64,000 nucleotides of DNA from an uncultured Flavobacteriaceae bacterium (lineage in GTDB: Bacteria > Bacteroidota > Bacteroidia > Flavobacteriales > Flavobacteriaceae), in contig CANMLX010000025.1 in the NCBI GenBank assembly GCA_947498845.1, positions 1 through 64,000 of the forward strand, in the 5' to 3' direction. How positions within the stretch are numbered: position 1 is the stretch's first letter; each line of letters starts with the position of its first letter. Positions 47,824 to 57,283 of the stretch are shown here, piece after piece. Made by a program: the position numbers and the translations under genes. The notes below the pieces were generated by a model that searched no databases, had not been told where the DNA came from, and worked only from the letters and a program-made list of their open reading frames with translations.

Positions 47824-48441
47824 TTAATTTACTTTATAAAATTCTAGTCGCTCACAATCCATACAACCATTATCTTCTAAAAAAATTATTTTATGAGTAG
47901 AAAATTTGATTAGATTAATTCTAAAATTTTTAATTCTAAATTTCCCTTTAACCATTTTACTTGAAGAATTAATAAAATTAATTCTATCAGATTCTATTAA
48001 ATTATCATATTTATATACAAAGCAACTGTCGTTTTTTATGATGACACTTGTAGCTTGAGCATATTTCTTGTTGAATACAGGTTTTAAGTTATATTTCCCT
48101 CTAAATTTAGCAAGTACTTCAGTTCTATTTTCTTTATATCTTATAGTATGAATCCTCTCTTTGATATAATAATTTAATAAACTGTCTCTTCCTAAAAGAG
48201 ATTCATAACTTCTTATAAATACTGTATCTGATAAATCGTTCTTCTCTTTTTTTAAAATATTAAAAAATTCAAGGAAAGGCTCTTTTTTAAAATTATTATT
48301 TTTAATTAAAAGGCTATCGTATTTTTGCTGAAGCCTCTCACAGGTTTTCATTTGCTTAATCTTATCACTACTATTATTTTCTTTGCATGAAAGAGAAAAT
48401 AATAGTAAAATGATAACCGATATTATTATATTTAACTTCAT
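47824..48441 (-). CDS. Small lipoprotein directly after the metallopeptidase-type gene
   Basis: 205 aa. Signal peptide with lipobox FSLSCKENN. No family recognised; contains two further cysteines near the end (NGCMDCERLEF). Its ATG lies 3 bp after the stop of the 679-aa gene, so translation is probably coupled. By position it could be the immunity partner of the metallopeptidase domain; unproven. Confidence 0.65.
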   Translation of the reverse strand: MKLNIIISVIILLLFSLSCKENNSSDKIKQMKTCERLQQKYDSLLIKNNNFKKEPFLEFFNILKKEKNDLSDTVFIRSYESLLGRDSLLNYYIKERIHTIRYKENRTEVLAKFRGKYNLKPVFNKKYAQATSVIIKNDSCFVYKYDNLIESDRINFINSSSKMVKGKFRIKNFRINLIKFSTHKIIFLEDNGCMDCERLEFYKVN

Positions 48442-48444
48442 AAT

Positions 48445-50484
48445 TTAATTACATTTAATTCCAGAATTGTTATACTCTTTATTAGCTATATCAATATACT
48501 TGTTATATGTCCTGTTTTCAACAGGAATATTTGATTCTTCTTTATCTATTTTTTTCTTAAACTCTTTCCATGCATCATAATATTGAGTATTATCATTCTC
48601 ATCTGAAAAACCTCTTAATCCAGCCCAAGATAAGGCTTCATAAAATTCTTCTGCATTTGATCTAGTTATACCTTTTAATGTATCGTATTCTTTCATTGCA
48701 TCAATAAGTGTGCCTCTATAAAAATCAGCCATTTGGTTATGGTGAGCTTTCGAATAATCGGGTGTTAATCCCCAAAAAACAAAACCTCCAAATCCATCAG
48801 GTTGTGCTTCTATTTCTCCATATGCACTTGTGTAATTCGCTATACCTAAGTAGTTATCTTGTAAATCAATATACTCATTTAAGGAAATAATTCTGTAGTC
48901 ATCAACTAGCTCCTTAAGTTTCCTGTAAAGCTCAGCATGTATTATTTCATGAGCTATTGTTTTAACCATTACTATATTTGACACATGAGTTAAAGATTCT
49001 CGATTTATATTAATAAATGCTGTATTTTGCTCTTTATTGAGTGAAGTCTGTCCAGTATTACCCCAGTCTGTGTTTCCAAAAAGCCCCCACTCTAAGTGTA
49101 AAACAGGGTGAGTTGGCTCAAATTTTTTGATTATTTTACTTATTTGTTTCAAATTAGCTACTTCGTCTTTTATTTGTTTAAGACATTTCTGATTTTGAAA
49201 TTCTACCGTTTCATTTATCTCAATTATCATTTTCAAGTCAAAATCCACTTCACCACCATCTATAAAAGTCTCAATAGCTAATTCAGCAAACGCCCTAGCC
49301 TCATTAGAAAAATCATGCGCTTTTAAAAAATCGCTTAAGTCTTTTAGCTGATCATGTGTTCCTTGTTCTTTTAAAAGCCATTCTGCTACACTTAAGTTAT
49401 CGTTTTGTAATGCCTCTATTGCCAATTTACCTAAACCTGTTGCTGTAGCATTACAAGAACCATCTGGGTTTTTATGGTTTTCTAGATAGGTTTTTATTGT
49501 AAAACTATGCAACGTGCTATTTAAAAAGGCTACTTGGCTTTGGGTTAAGTCTGTAATGCAATTGGTAATATCATTCACTTGATTTGACAGTAAGTTTATA
49601 CCTATCGAACCTCCTATATTTGTATTATCACAACAATTTTCTCCTTTTTTTGTAATTCCAGATTTATTGGTATGCTTAAATGGTGTTATTTTAATATAGG
49701 CAATACGAGATTCGTCTCCTCTACTTCCTCCTCCTGGGCAAGAACAATTATCTGCATATACAACTGTTATCAGGGTGCCTTGATGGCCTCCTGTTGTTGG
49801 TCCGCCATAATTATGAGTTATGTCTGCGCCATTAGCTCCCGTAAATGTGTTAGTATTGCCTGTGTTTATCGTACTAGCACCTTCTGAATTACCTCCATAT
49901 GAGTTTACTACATTGCCATTAGATACATTTGTAACGTCGCAATTTATAGCTTCATCTTGACATGTATCTCCCTTAGCAAAAAGCTTGGTGTTAGCGGCTG
50001 TAAACGGGTGTTTTAGTATACTTCCTGTAAATGTTTCTAATGTTACATTACCTTTTCTATAGTCTTCTGCAAAACTTGGTGCCATTCGGTATTCCATAAT
50101 GGCAATCTCTTGCCCGCCTTTAACAGTACTAACGACTAAATTAAAAATAGAATGGGGTTTGGGACTCTTGGGGATTAATGCAAACGAATAATTTTGGTTA
50201 CCTAAAGTATCTGCCACTGCTAGTATATTATCTGTAGAAATACTTCCAAACGGTATTGATGCTCTGTTGCCTCCTGATGATTTTAATGACAAATTATTAT
50301 CTAACTCTAAAAGCGACATCACATCTGGTATGGTTTCTCCAGAGATATAGCCTATAGTTGGATGATCTTGTTCTAACGCCTTTGCATTATCAATTGATGT
50401 TATGAACTCCTCTTCTTTTTCACAATTTGTAGTAATAATAGCAATTAATAATAACGAGAGAACTTTTAAATAGGTGTGTTTCAT
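48445..50484 (-). CDS. Surface lipoprotein with HEIIH metallopeptidase-like C-terminal domain (array copy 2)
   Basis: 679 aa from MKHTYLKVLSLLL, matching the paralogue's start (a longer frame begins at 50517). Signal peptide and Cys in ITTNCEKEE with the E-K-E-E export signal. Residues up to ~405 are nearly identical to the 622-aa protein. The C-terminal ~270 residues are new: zinc-type motif AHEIIHAELYRKL (H512-E513-H516), downstream HHNQMADFYRGTLIDAMKEY and YEALSWAGLRGFSD. This fits a metallopeptidase-like effector domain seen in other Bacteroidota polymorphic proteins, as far as I recall. Target unknown. Confidence 0.8.
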   Translation of the reverse strand: MKHTYLKVLSLLLIAIITTNCEKEEEFITSIDNAKALEQDHPTIGYISGETIPDVMSLLELDNNLSLKSSGGNRASIPFGSISTDNILAVADTLGNQNYSFALIPKSPKPHSIFNLVVSTVKGGQEIAIMEYRMAPSFAEDYRKGNVTLETFTGSILKHPFTAANTKLFAKGDTCQDEAINCDVTNVSNGNVVNSYGGNSEGASTINTGNTNTFTGANGADITHNYGGPTTGGHQGTLITVVYADNCSCPGGGSRGDESRIAYIKITPFKHTNKSGITKKGENCCDNTNIGGSIGINLLSNQVNDITNCITDLTQSQVAFLNSTLHSFTIKTYLENHKNPDGSCNATATGLGKLAIEALQNDNLSVAEWLLKEQGTHDQLKDLSDFLKAHDFSNEARAFAELAIETFIDGGEVDFDLKMIIEINETVEFQNQKCLKQIKDEVANLKQISKIIKKFEPTHPVLHLEWGLFGNTDWGNTGQTSLNKEQNTAFININRESLTHVSNIVMVKTIAHEIIHAELYRKLKELVDDYRIISLNEYIDLQDNYLGIANYTSAYGEIEAQPDGFGGFVFWGLTPDYSKAHHNQMADFYRGTLIDAMKEYDTLKGITRSNAEEFYEALSWAGLRGFSDENDNTQYYDAWKEFKKKIDKEESNIPVENRTYNKYIDIANKEYNNSGIKCN

Positions 50485-50562
50485 AATTGTTACTTGTTTT
50501 GTTAATAGATGCAACAATAGTAAGCCCTCTTTAACGTATAAAAGTCCGATTTTTTTAGATAT

Positions 50563-51705
50563 CTACATTTTTCGGACATCTTTTTTAAAGGTTACAGGTG
50601 TTTTTCCTGTAAACTTTTTAAAAGCGGTATAAAAACTGGATTTAGAATTAAATCCAGCTTCTAAGCCTATCGCTAATATGGTGTAATTTTCAAATTCTGG
50701 ATTTGCTAACATGTCTTTGGCGTCATTAATTCTTAAATTATTAATGTAGTCTTTAAAACTTTGATTGGAGTTTTTACTAAAAACCTGAGACAAATACCCT
50801 TCACTTAAACTGAGTTTATCTGCCAATACCGATAGAGATAAATTAGGATCTAAATAACTTTTATTGGTTTTTACATATGTATCTATTTTCTGGAATCCTT
50901 TTCCATTTTCTTTCTCTGGTTTTGCTGAAGTCGTTATTTTTAGATCAGCAATTCTTTTATTTCGTAGTTCAATTCTTTTTTTAAGTTGTCGCGACTTATT
51001 TATCCCAACATAACCTATCCAATAAATCAAAAAAGAAACACCGATCCAAAGCGGATAAAAAATATAAGATTTATTTAAGTTGTAAGTAACAGCAATCACT
51101 AAAGCTATGAGCCAAAACCCGCAAACTATAAGTCCTACATAGGTCATTTTCTTCAACCAATTAGTTTCAGACTTTACCCAAGCAATATTATAACTCTGGT
51201 CTTTTTCATGCGCTATCACTAGTTTATGAGCCAAAATGATAATAACGACATTGAATATAAATGACAAAAATTCTAAATACACATAAATACCTCTTTGAAA
51301 GTGAGACACTACTTCGTACTCACTATTAGATTTTTTACTAATTAAAACATATATAACGTGGGTAACTAAAACTAAGAAGAATGGTAATAGGTATACATAT
51401 TTTGTTTTTAATTGAAGTTTCTTCCTTCCAATAAATTTATGTACGTATAGATAATACATAGGCAATATAAGCCATTGCCAAGGAACAAAGATATATTTTA
51501 ATACAGGATATCTAGAAGCCAAATTGGTATCTAACAGCCAATATTGTAGATTACTTAAGGATAAAAATAAAACGACTAACCCTAGATAAACGGTATTATT
51601 TGTTATGTATCTTTTTTGAGTTAGAACAATTAAACTAAATATAAAGCCTTGAATAACACCAGAGATGATAATGATATTAAAAACATTAAAATTTAAGTTT
51701 TCCAT
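50563..51705 (-). CDS. Membrane-bound AraC-type regulator
   Basis: 380 aa. Seven hydrophobic helices in the first ~235 residues (VIQGFIFSLIVLTQKRY, WQWLILPMYYLYVH and others), then a charged linker and an AraC DNA-binding domain (LSVLADKLSLSEGYLSQVF and ILAIGLEAGFNSKSSFYTAF) ending FKKDVRKM. Such 7TM-AraC proteins probably sense an envelope or membrane signal. It lies 79 bp upstream of the effector-like gene on the same strand and is a possible regulator of the array. Confidence 0.85.
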   Translation of the reverse strand: MENLNFNVFNIIIISGVIQGFIFSLIVLTQKRYITNNTVYLGLVVLFLSLSNLQYWLLDTNLASRYPVLKYIFVPWQWLILPMYYLYVHKFIGRKKLQLKTKYVYLLPFFLVLVTHVIYVLISKKSNSEYEVVSHFQRGIYVYLEFLSFIFNVVIIILAHKLVIAHEKDQSYNIAWVKSETNWLKKMTYVGLIVCGFWLIALVIAVTYNLNKSYIFYPLWIGVSFLIYWIGYVGINKSRQLKKRIELRNKRIADLKITTSAKPEKENGKGFQKIDTYVKTNKSYLDPNLSLSVLADKLSLSEGYLSQVFSKNSNQSFKDYINNLRINDAKDMLANPEFENYTILAIGLEAGFNSKSSFYTAFKKFTGKTPVTFKKDVRKM

Positions 51706-51722
51706 CGCACAATATAAAAGAA

Positions 51723-51746
51723 AAAGACTACTTTTTAGTAGTCTTT
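51723..51746 (-). terminator. Terminator after the beta-helix gene
   Basis: AAAGACTAC-TTTTTA-GTAGTCTTT, perfect 9-bp stem, with T-rich flanks in both directions. It separates the beta-helix gene from the AraC gene. Confidence 0.7.
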
Positions 51747-51808
51747 GGCTTATGTTAATTTTTTGTCTTTAGAATGTATTAGACTTAAAAATATTTTAAA
51801 ACGATACT

Positions 51809-53779
51809 TTATTTAATATCACAAGAATTATCAGAAATTAGTATCCCGTTTGGAGTTGTTGAATCATTACTAATACATTCAAACCTATCGGCACCAGTAG
51901 GTTCGTAAATAGTGTTTTTACTTACTTCTACATTAGTATGCGTACCGTCTAGCCATATCCCATCAGAATTAATAGGCGATATACTATTTGAGACAACATT
52001 TATATTAGAAGCGTCTTTTATGGTTACCCCTCCTACAATTTCGTTTTCGTTTACATTAATTCCATTGACTCCAGATAATGTGAACCCAGCTTCACTTGTA
52101 AACTTATTTTTATTCAAATTAACTCTAAAATCTACGTGTTCTATGTCCTTATTAACCTGAGTGAACTTTACATGAGCATTTTTTCCTTCTATAGTATTAT
52201 CAATAATATCAACCTTATCTATAAAGGTTAAATTAGATAGTATGCCAATATTGTTGGCTTTAATCGAATTTTTTCTAATCTCAATTTCAGAAGATGAAAT
52301 TAATTGTATACCTACTTCGCTATTATCAATGCTATTGTCATAGATTTTACATTTCTGGCTAAGAACCGAAATTCCTGTGCCGTAATTTCCAGAAATAGTA
52401 TTGTCGTAAATTTCGTTATCAAAAGTAAATTCACTGTTTTCTCCAGCTGCAAAAATGGCGAAGTTTTGTTTCTCTTCTGCTGTGCCTTTAAAATTATTTT
52501 TAAAAATACTTACACCATTACTAAAATTTATTGCCATTCTCGTTTCTGCTGTATTATTTTCTACAGTAACATTACTAGAACCTAACACAAGTAAAAAACC
52601 TATTTTACTATTTATTTCTTGATTGTCTTTAATTGTTACGTCTGAAAGTCTCTGGAATTCTAGCAAATCTCCATTTTCATCTCTACGCCTAAATGTTTCT
52701 AGGTTAACAGCATAACCTACATTCCCGCCATCGTCACTAGCAATGGGTTGCCCGGTGTTAATATATGTGTTTCCTTCTATAATAATATTTTTTCCATCTG
52801 TTACAGAGGTAGACATACGCCTTATATTTTTAAACGTAGAATTTTTTATAAGAACACCATCGGTAGGTATATAGTCTGTATTAAAAGGAAAGCCTAAAGA
52901 AAAAATAGTAATACCTCCTCCAGAGCCATATTCAAAATTCACATTGTCTACTTCTATTAAACGTGATGCATGTATGCTAAAAAGTCTGGATCCTATCTCA
53001 CCTGAATTTTCTCCATCATAGTTTCTAGTGAGTCTATCCCCAATAAAGTTTCCTCCTGAAATTTTTACGTTATCCACATCTCTTACAGCCATTAACGTCG
53101 CATTTGGGCCTCCTGACGCAGTAGTAAACATTCTTAAGAATGTATTATTTGTCATTTTTAGGTGAAAGTTAGAAGGTAGATTGACGGCTTCTTTCGTGGG
53201 CCTAAAGTTTTGATCGCTGGTTGTGCTGGTTACTGTAGACACCTCAAAATAGGCATCAAACTTGTCAATTTCAAAAATCTCCCCTCCCATAGCTCTAATG
53301 CTAAACATTAGATTTTCAAAAGTTTTTGTATTGCTTAAAGCTTTCTCATAAGTGGCAACACCCTCAATAATATTAGTCCATCTGGAAGGAATAAATGTAA
53401 ACGTTTTATCTATTAGCGAGATATCACCATTTACATTTAAGCTGGAGTTAAGTAATCTTCCATCAATCTTGCTATCTCCAATAAAATTAAGTGTTCCGTT
53501 TATAATATCTCCTTTTTCGTATGTAAAAGTGACATTTGAAGGTAATGCTATAGTTTCTCCATCTAAATCTAACAAACAATCAATACCTATAGTCTCACCA
53601 GACGTTATAGATGAAAGATTAAAGTCACATGAAGAGATGTTTACAATCTCATCGTCTCCGTTAGCATCATCATTGGTAATATCATCATCTTCATTATTAA
53701 CTATGTCGTTGTTATCATCGCCACAATTAAAAAATAATAGGGAAAAAAGTAGTGCTAAAACAATAGGTATGTTTTTCAT
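51809..53779 (-). CDS. Lipoprotein with right-handed beta-helix repeats
   Basis: 656 aa from MKNIPIVLALLFSLLFFNC (lipobox FFNC; the frame extends upstream to 53830 but with no signal). After an acidic linker (DDNNDIVNNEDDD) comes a ~200-residue region, then repeated parallel-beta-helix coils rich in N-x-I/V-x-x-N (VTVENNTAETR, ISGNYGTGISVLSQKCKIYD, VGIQLISSSEIEIRKNSI). Beta-helix proteins include polysaccharide lyases, glycosidases and surface adhesins. No catalytic residues can be assigned by eye. Probably exported and lipid-anchored. Confidence 0.8.
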   Translation of the reverse strand: MKNIPIVLALLFSLLFFNCGDDNNDIVNNEDDDITNDDANGDDEIVNISSCDFNLSSITSGETIGIDCLLDLDGETIALPSNVTFTYEKGDIINGTLNFIGDSKIDGRLLNSSLNVNGDISLIDKTFTFIPSRWTNIIEGVATYEKALSNTKTFENLMFSIRAMGGEIFEIDKFDAYFEVSTVTSTTSDQNFRPTKEAVNLPSNFHLKMTNNTFLRMFTTASGGPNATLMAVRDVDNVKISGGNFIGDRLTRNYDGENSGEIGSRLFSIHASRLIEVDNVNFEYGSGGGITIFSLGFPFNTDYIPTDGVLIKNSTFKNIRRMSTSVTDGKNIIIEGNTYINTGQPIASDDGGNVGYAVNLETFRRRDENGDLLEFQRLSDVTIKDNQEINSKIGFLLVLGSSNVTVENNTAETRMAINFSNGVSIFKNNFKGTAEEKQNFAIFAAGENSEFTFDNEIYDNTISGNYGTGISVLSQKCKIYDNSIDNSEVGIQLISSSEIEIRKNSIKANNIGILSNLTFIDKVDIIDNTIEGKNAHVKFTQVNKDIEHVDFRVNLNKNKFTSEAGFTLSGVNGINVNENEIVGGVTIKDASNINVVSNSISPINSDGIWLDGTHTNVEVSKNTIYEPTGADRFECISNDSTTPNGILISDNSCDIK

Positions 53780-53913
53780 TTTAAGGTAAATTTGGTTGTT
53801 TGGCTCTGTTAATAAACAGATTATAAACATACAAATTATTTAATATGAAAATGAATTTATAAAGAAAAAACACTAAAATCGTTTCTATTATTTTAGTCTA
53901 AACACAAAAACTA

Positions 53914-54262
53914 ATACCAATTCTTAAATGAATATACTGTAAAGAAAAATGATGGGTTTTGGAATTATACGATACAGAAAAATAAGCATAGCCGTAGTTC
54001 AATGTGATTAAGTTAAGGGAAATTATGTCTGTTCGAGCATTAACGAGAAAAAATATATTTTTAACGACGTTAGCTTACGGAGTAAGTCGAGAACTTTTTA
54101 TTCTAACTAACAAAGAGGTTTCGACTGCGCTCAACCTGACACTGAGAACATATAAACTCTTAACTTAATGACATTGAGCCGTAGTTACGGTTCTTTTTTA
54201 TGTTGAAGATAGAATTTCAAAAGACACTTTTTAACTCAGTAAATTCATTTGGGAATTGGTAT
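53914..54262 (+). repeat. 162-bp ATACCAATTC element split by a second element
   Basis: Ends ATACCAATTCTTAAATGAAT and ATTCATTTGGGAATTGGTAT. Total length 349 bp. Removing the inserted 177 bp and one of the two 10-bp AGCCGTAGTT copies leaves 162 bp, which matches the 41533 copy along its length. The remaining bases of the gap (53780-53913 and 54263-54295) show nothing. Confidence 0.88.
54000..54176. mobile_element. 177-bp nested inverted-repeat element
   Basis: The ends are CAATGTGATTAAGTTAA and, at the right, its complement with one mismatch (TTAACTTAATGACATTG). It is flanked on both sides by AGCCGTAGTT (53990-53999 and 54177-54186), whereas the unsplit sister element has this sequence once (AGCTGTAGTT). 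This is the picture of a transposed non-autonomous element with a 10-bp target duplication. It encodes nothing; the inside includes the widespread TTTCGACTGCGCTCAACCTG phrase. Confidence 0.88.
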
Positions 54263-54295
54263 AAGATACAGGTGAGCATGAAAATAATAAAAATC

Positions 54296-55144
54296 TTAAG
54301 CTTTTAAAAAATCGATTATTAAATTAGTTATTCGTTCGGGCTGCTCTTCTTGAATAAAGTGTTTTCCTTCTATTTCATGAATGTTTTTAGCATCAAGCTT
54401 TAAATCCTTAACCACTTGTGCTTTCATTTTATCTAACACCAAAAACTCATCTTCTTTTCCCCAGATTAGCAACTTAGGCATTTCTAAAGATGTAATAACA
54501 CTTGAGTAGTCTGGAAGATTATTACAGGTGTTACTAAAAAACTGATACATAGCTTTTGTTTTACCCTCAAGCATAGGTTTTTTATACCCTTCTATAGCTT
54601 CTTTCTCCATAATAGAAGCATCAACTAATCCCGATTTAAATAACCCTTTCAGCATAACACTGGTTGAAATACCATTACTATACAACCCCATAATACATTT
54701 CGCAATAAATCCTTTAGTAAACCTAATTGGAGGTTTAAACCCAGAATCGTAAATAATCGTATTTAAAATAACGAGATTTTTTACGCGTTGTGCTGCAATT
54801 TTTAACAACTCCCACGTCCATAAGCCACCTGCATCATGAAACACATGATCCCATTGCTTAATGTTTAGTCCATCCATCAAGGCTAATAAACGTTTAGCAT
54901 GTTCTTGAGGTTCATAAATCGCATAACCTTTAGGAGAGTCGCTAGAACCAAAACCTAACATATCTGGCACTATAACACGATGTGTAATTGCAAGTTGATC
55001 TATCATTTTACGATAAAGCCACCCAGAGGTAGGCACACCATGAAGTAACACAACTACATTGCCTTGTCCTTTATCAATATATTTTAAAGTACCGTGTATG
55101 GAAAGAAATGATTTTTGCTCATTTCTAAACTGGGAATAAGTCAC
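54296..55144 (-). CDS. Alpha/beta hydrolase with Asp nucleophile (dehalogenase/epoxide-hydrolase type)
   Basis: 282 aa, cytoplasmic. Oxyanion loop HGVPTSGWLYRKM; nucleophile elbow DHVFHDAGGLWTW, with Asp104 in place of the Ser of esterases, as in haloalkane dehalogenases and epoxide hydrolases. The later acid is in LLIWGKEDEF and the catalytic His in EGKHFIQEEQPERI. The substrate cannot be told. It is separated by 325 bp of repeats from the next hydrolase gene. Confidence 0.82.
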   Translation of the reverse strand: MTYSQFRNEQKSFLSIHGTLKYIDKGQGNVVVLLHGVPTSGWLYRKMIDQLAITHRVIVPDMLGFGSSDSPKGYAIYEPQEHAKRLLALMDGLNIKQWDHVFHDAGGLWTWELLKIAAQRVKNLVILNTIIYDSGFKPPIRFTKGFIAKCIMGLYSNGISTSVMLKGLFKSGLVDASIMEKEAIEGYKKPMLEGKTKAMYQFFSNTCNNLPDYSSVITSLEMPKLLIWGKEDEFLVLDKMKAQVVKDLKLDAKNIHEIEGKHFIQEEQPERITNLIIDFLKA

Positions 55145-55215
55145 TCTAAACTAATTTTATATCTAATTAGTGAGTCGCGAATAAACTAAAAACCCAACAC
55201 TTGGATAAAAATTGA

Positions 55216-55321
55216 AACTATACCACTTGGACTAAAGTGACCTAGATTTGGTTCGCAGACTGAGAGTCTGTAAAGTGAAATACCGCATCAAATCTGTGTT
55301 AATTCGTGTCAAAAGTTTTTG
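55216..55321 (+). repeat. Copy 1 of a ~105-bp direct repeat
   Basis: Contains TTTGGTTCGCAGACTGAGAG, GTGAAATAC and AATTCGTGTCAAAAGTTTTT. The same sequence, with small differences, occurs at 58992-59098 inside the 58884 element. It lies in the 325-bp gap 55145-55469; the remainder of that gap has a further shared piece (ACTACATTTTGAGACC at 55420-55435) and no gene. Confidence 0.65.
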
Positions 55322-55469
55322 AAAGCCCTATACATGCGGTGCTATGGCAAAATTAAGAACACACAAGCATTTATTACATCACGGTCTCATCACGAAGTTC
55401 TAATACATAAAAGGGTTGAACTACATTTTGAGACCTGCTAACTGTTGTTTTAATGAACAAGTTTAACCC

Positions 55470-56333
55470 CTACTCCAATTTAAATTGAGACAAAAACTCC
55501 CAAATAACCGGTGTAGCTTCAAAACTAGTATTGCCTTCTCTCCCAGGCCATAAATGTGTCCCTCCAATAACTTTATAGTGTACTACTTTAGAATTATTGT
55601 CTCCATTTAAATAGTCATACCTTTCTACAGTCTGCTCATCTTTAGTATTTTGGTCTTCAACAGAAGTTATCACAGGTGTTTCATTACATTTATTGTAGTC
55701 AACCCAAAACTTTAAAGATTCTAGTACTGGCTTAGCATATAAATTGCCATTGTAAGGCACAGCATTGTCATTATCACCATTAATCACAATAACAGGAGTA
55801 CTATGCACTGGCGAACATTTAAATAAATTAGAAGATGGCATAGCGCCAGATACAGGAGCAATTGCTGCAATTCTTTTACTTAAAGTACAACCTGCAATAT
55901 AGCTCATAAATCCTCCCTGTGAAAAACCTGTTATATAGATTCTTTTCTGGTCTATAGTATAGTCCTTAACTAATTTATCCATAAAAGAATTTATGTACTC
56001 TATATCTTTTAGTTGTCCTGTACTAGTGGTGGTATCAAAATCCCATGAAGGCACTTTCGCCTGATTTATTTTTCCTTCTGGGCATGCTATAATAAAACCA
56101 TGCTTTTCAGCTAATGGCTTAAATTTTGTGTATTCTAAAATCCACGCTGCTGGTTCGCTGTAACCATGTATAAGTAATAGTAAGGGTGCGGGGGTTTCTT
56201 TAGAATACGAACTTGGAATGTAAATTTTATGAACGCGTTCTACATCATCATATGTCATTGTTCCATCAACGGTCTCTTGAGCTGTTGTTAAAAATGTAAC
56301 AAAACATAAAAGAAATAAAATTGTTGTTTTCAT
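55470..56333 (-). CDS. Secreted PHB-depolymerase-like esterase (LpqC family)
   Basis: 287 aa with a signal peptide (TTILFLLCFVTFLTTAQ). Alpha/beta hydrolase: HGYSEPAAW oxyanion region, nucleophile GFSQGG (Ser138), acid in VINGDNDNAVPYNG, His in GGTHLWPGREG. The family includes poly(3-hydroxybutyrate) depolymerases and feruloyl esterases, and the extracellular enzymes often act on plant or algal esters. It converges with neither neighbour and has its own short upstream gap. Confidence 0.85.
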   Translation of the reverse strand: MKTTILFLLCFVTFLTTAQETVDGTMTYDDVERVHKIYIPSSYSKETPAPLLLLIHGYSEPAAWILEYTKFKPLAEKHGFIIACPEGKINQAKVPSWDFDTTTSTGQLKDIEYINSFMDKLVKDYTIDQKRIYITGFSQGGFMSYIAGCTLSKRIAAIAPVSGAMPSSNLFKCSPVHSTPVIVINGDNDNAVPYNGNLYAKPVLESLKFWVDYNKCNETPVITSVEDQNTKDEQTVERYDYLNGDNNSKVVHYKVIGGTHLWPGREGNTSFEATPVIWEFLSQFKLE

Positions 56334-56432
56334 GTGTTTATAAAGTTGTTTTAGAGCTTACATGTAACTTGCCAATAATCATTTTGGTGTGTATCAAAAT
56401 TATCGATATGGCTCGTTTCATTAGAGCATAGT

Positions 56433-57185
56433 TTAATATTTTTTTAATTCGAAATGTTCTCCATCAAACACACCGTATGTGTAATACCTAATCCAATCCC
56501 CTAGATTAATGTATTTTGAATTATTGTTAAGGCTTATTTCTAAAGGTAAATGTCTATGTCCAAACACAAAATAATCACGGTGTTTGCTTTCTAGTTTGCG
56601 CTTACAATATTGTACTAGCCACTCATTATCTTCTCCTAGAAACTTAGCGTCCTCATCACCAGAAATCAATTTGTTTTTAACCGATAAATATTGTGCCAGT
56701 CGTACTCCCAAATCTGGATGTAACCATCGAAATAACCATTTACAAAACGGATTTGTAAATACTTTTTTCATGCGTTTGTATCCCTTATCTCCAGGACCTA
56801 AACCGTCTCCATGACCAATAAAAAAAGTGTTATTGTTAAAGACAAATTCTTTAGGTTTATGATATACAGGGATGTTAAGCTCTTCCTCAAAATAACCGTT
56901 CATCCATAAATCATGATTCCCTACAAAATAATGAATTGGAATACCAGAATCACTAATTTCGGCGAGTTTGCCTAGTGTTCTTGTAAAGCCTTTAGGCACT
57001 ACGCGTTTATAGTCCATCCAAAAGTCGAATAAATCCCCTAAAAGAAAAATAGTAGCTGCATCTTCTTTTATGGTATCTAACCAAGCAACAAACTTTTTTT
57101 CACGTGGTAGTGATGCTTCTTTGGTTGGCGCTCCTAAGTGGTTATCGGAAGCAAAGTATATTTTTTTTCCTTTTGGGATTTGCAT
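56433..57185 (-). CDS. lpxH: UDP-2,3-diacylglucosamine diphosphatase
   Basis: Fourth step of lipid A synthesis. 250 aa metallophosphatase. The dinuclear metal motifs are DNHLG, LLGDLFDFWMDY, VGNHDLWM, IGHGDGLG and FGHRHLPLEI in order. The first motif has the family's Asp-x-His. It is a single gene with a small gap to the 57284 gene, which is divergent from it. Confidence 0.9.
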   Translation of the reverse strand: MQIPKGKKIYFASDNHLGAPTKEASLPREKKFVAWLDTIKEDAATIFLLGDLFDFWMDYKRVVPKGFTRTLGKLAEISDSGIPIHYFVGNHDLWMNGYFEEELNIPVYHKPKEFVFNNNTFFIGHGDGLGPGDKGYKRMKKVFTNPFCKWLFRWLHPDLGVRLAQYLSVKNKLISGDEDAKFLGEDNEWLVQYCKRKLESKHRDYFVFGHRHLPLEISLNNNSKYINLGDWIRYYTYGVFDGEHFELKKY

Positions 57186-57283
57186 GCTGTAAATATAAAG
57201 AAGTTTACCATGATAATGGTTAGCTTAGGGACGAGTTGCATATTTTAATTATATTCACCTCCAAAATATAGTCTCTTATCATT

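Noticed and set aside
54001..54176. Reading of the nested element as a small gene or RNA
   Set aside because: No sizeable frame, and the inverted ends with target duplication explain it better as a mobile repeat.
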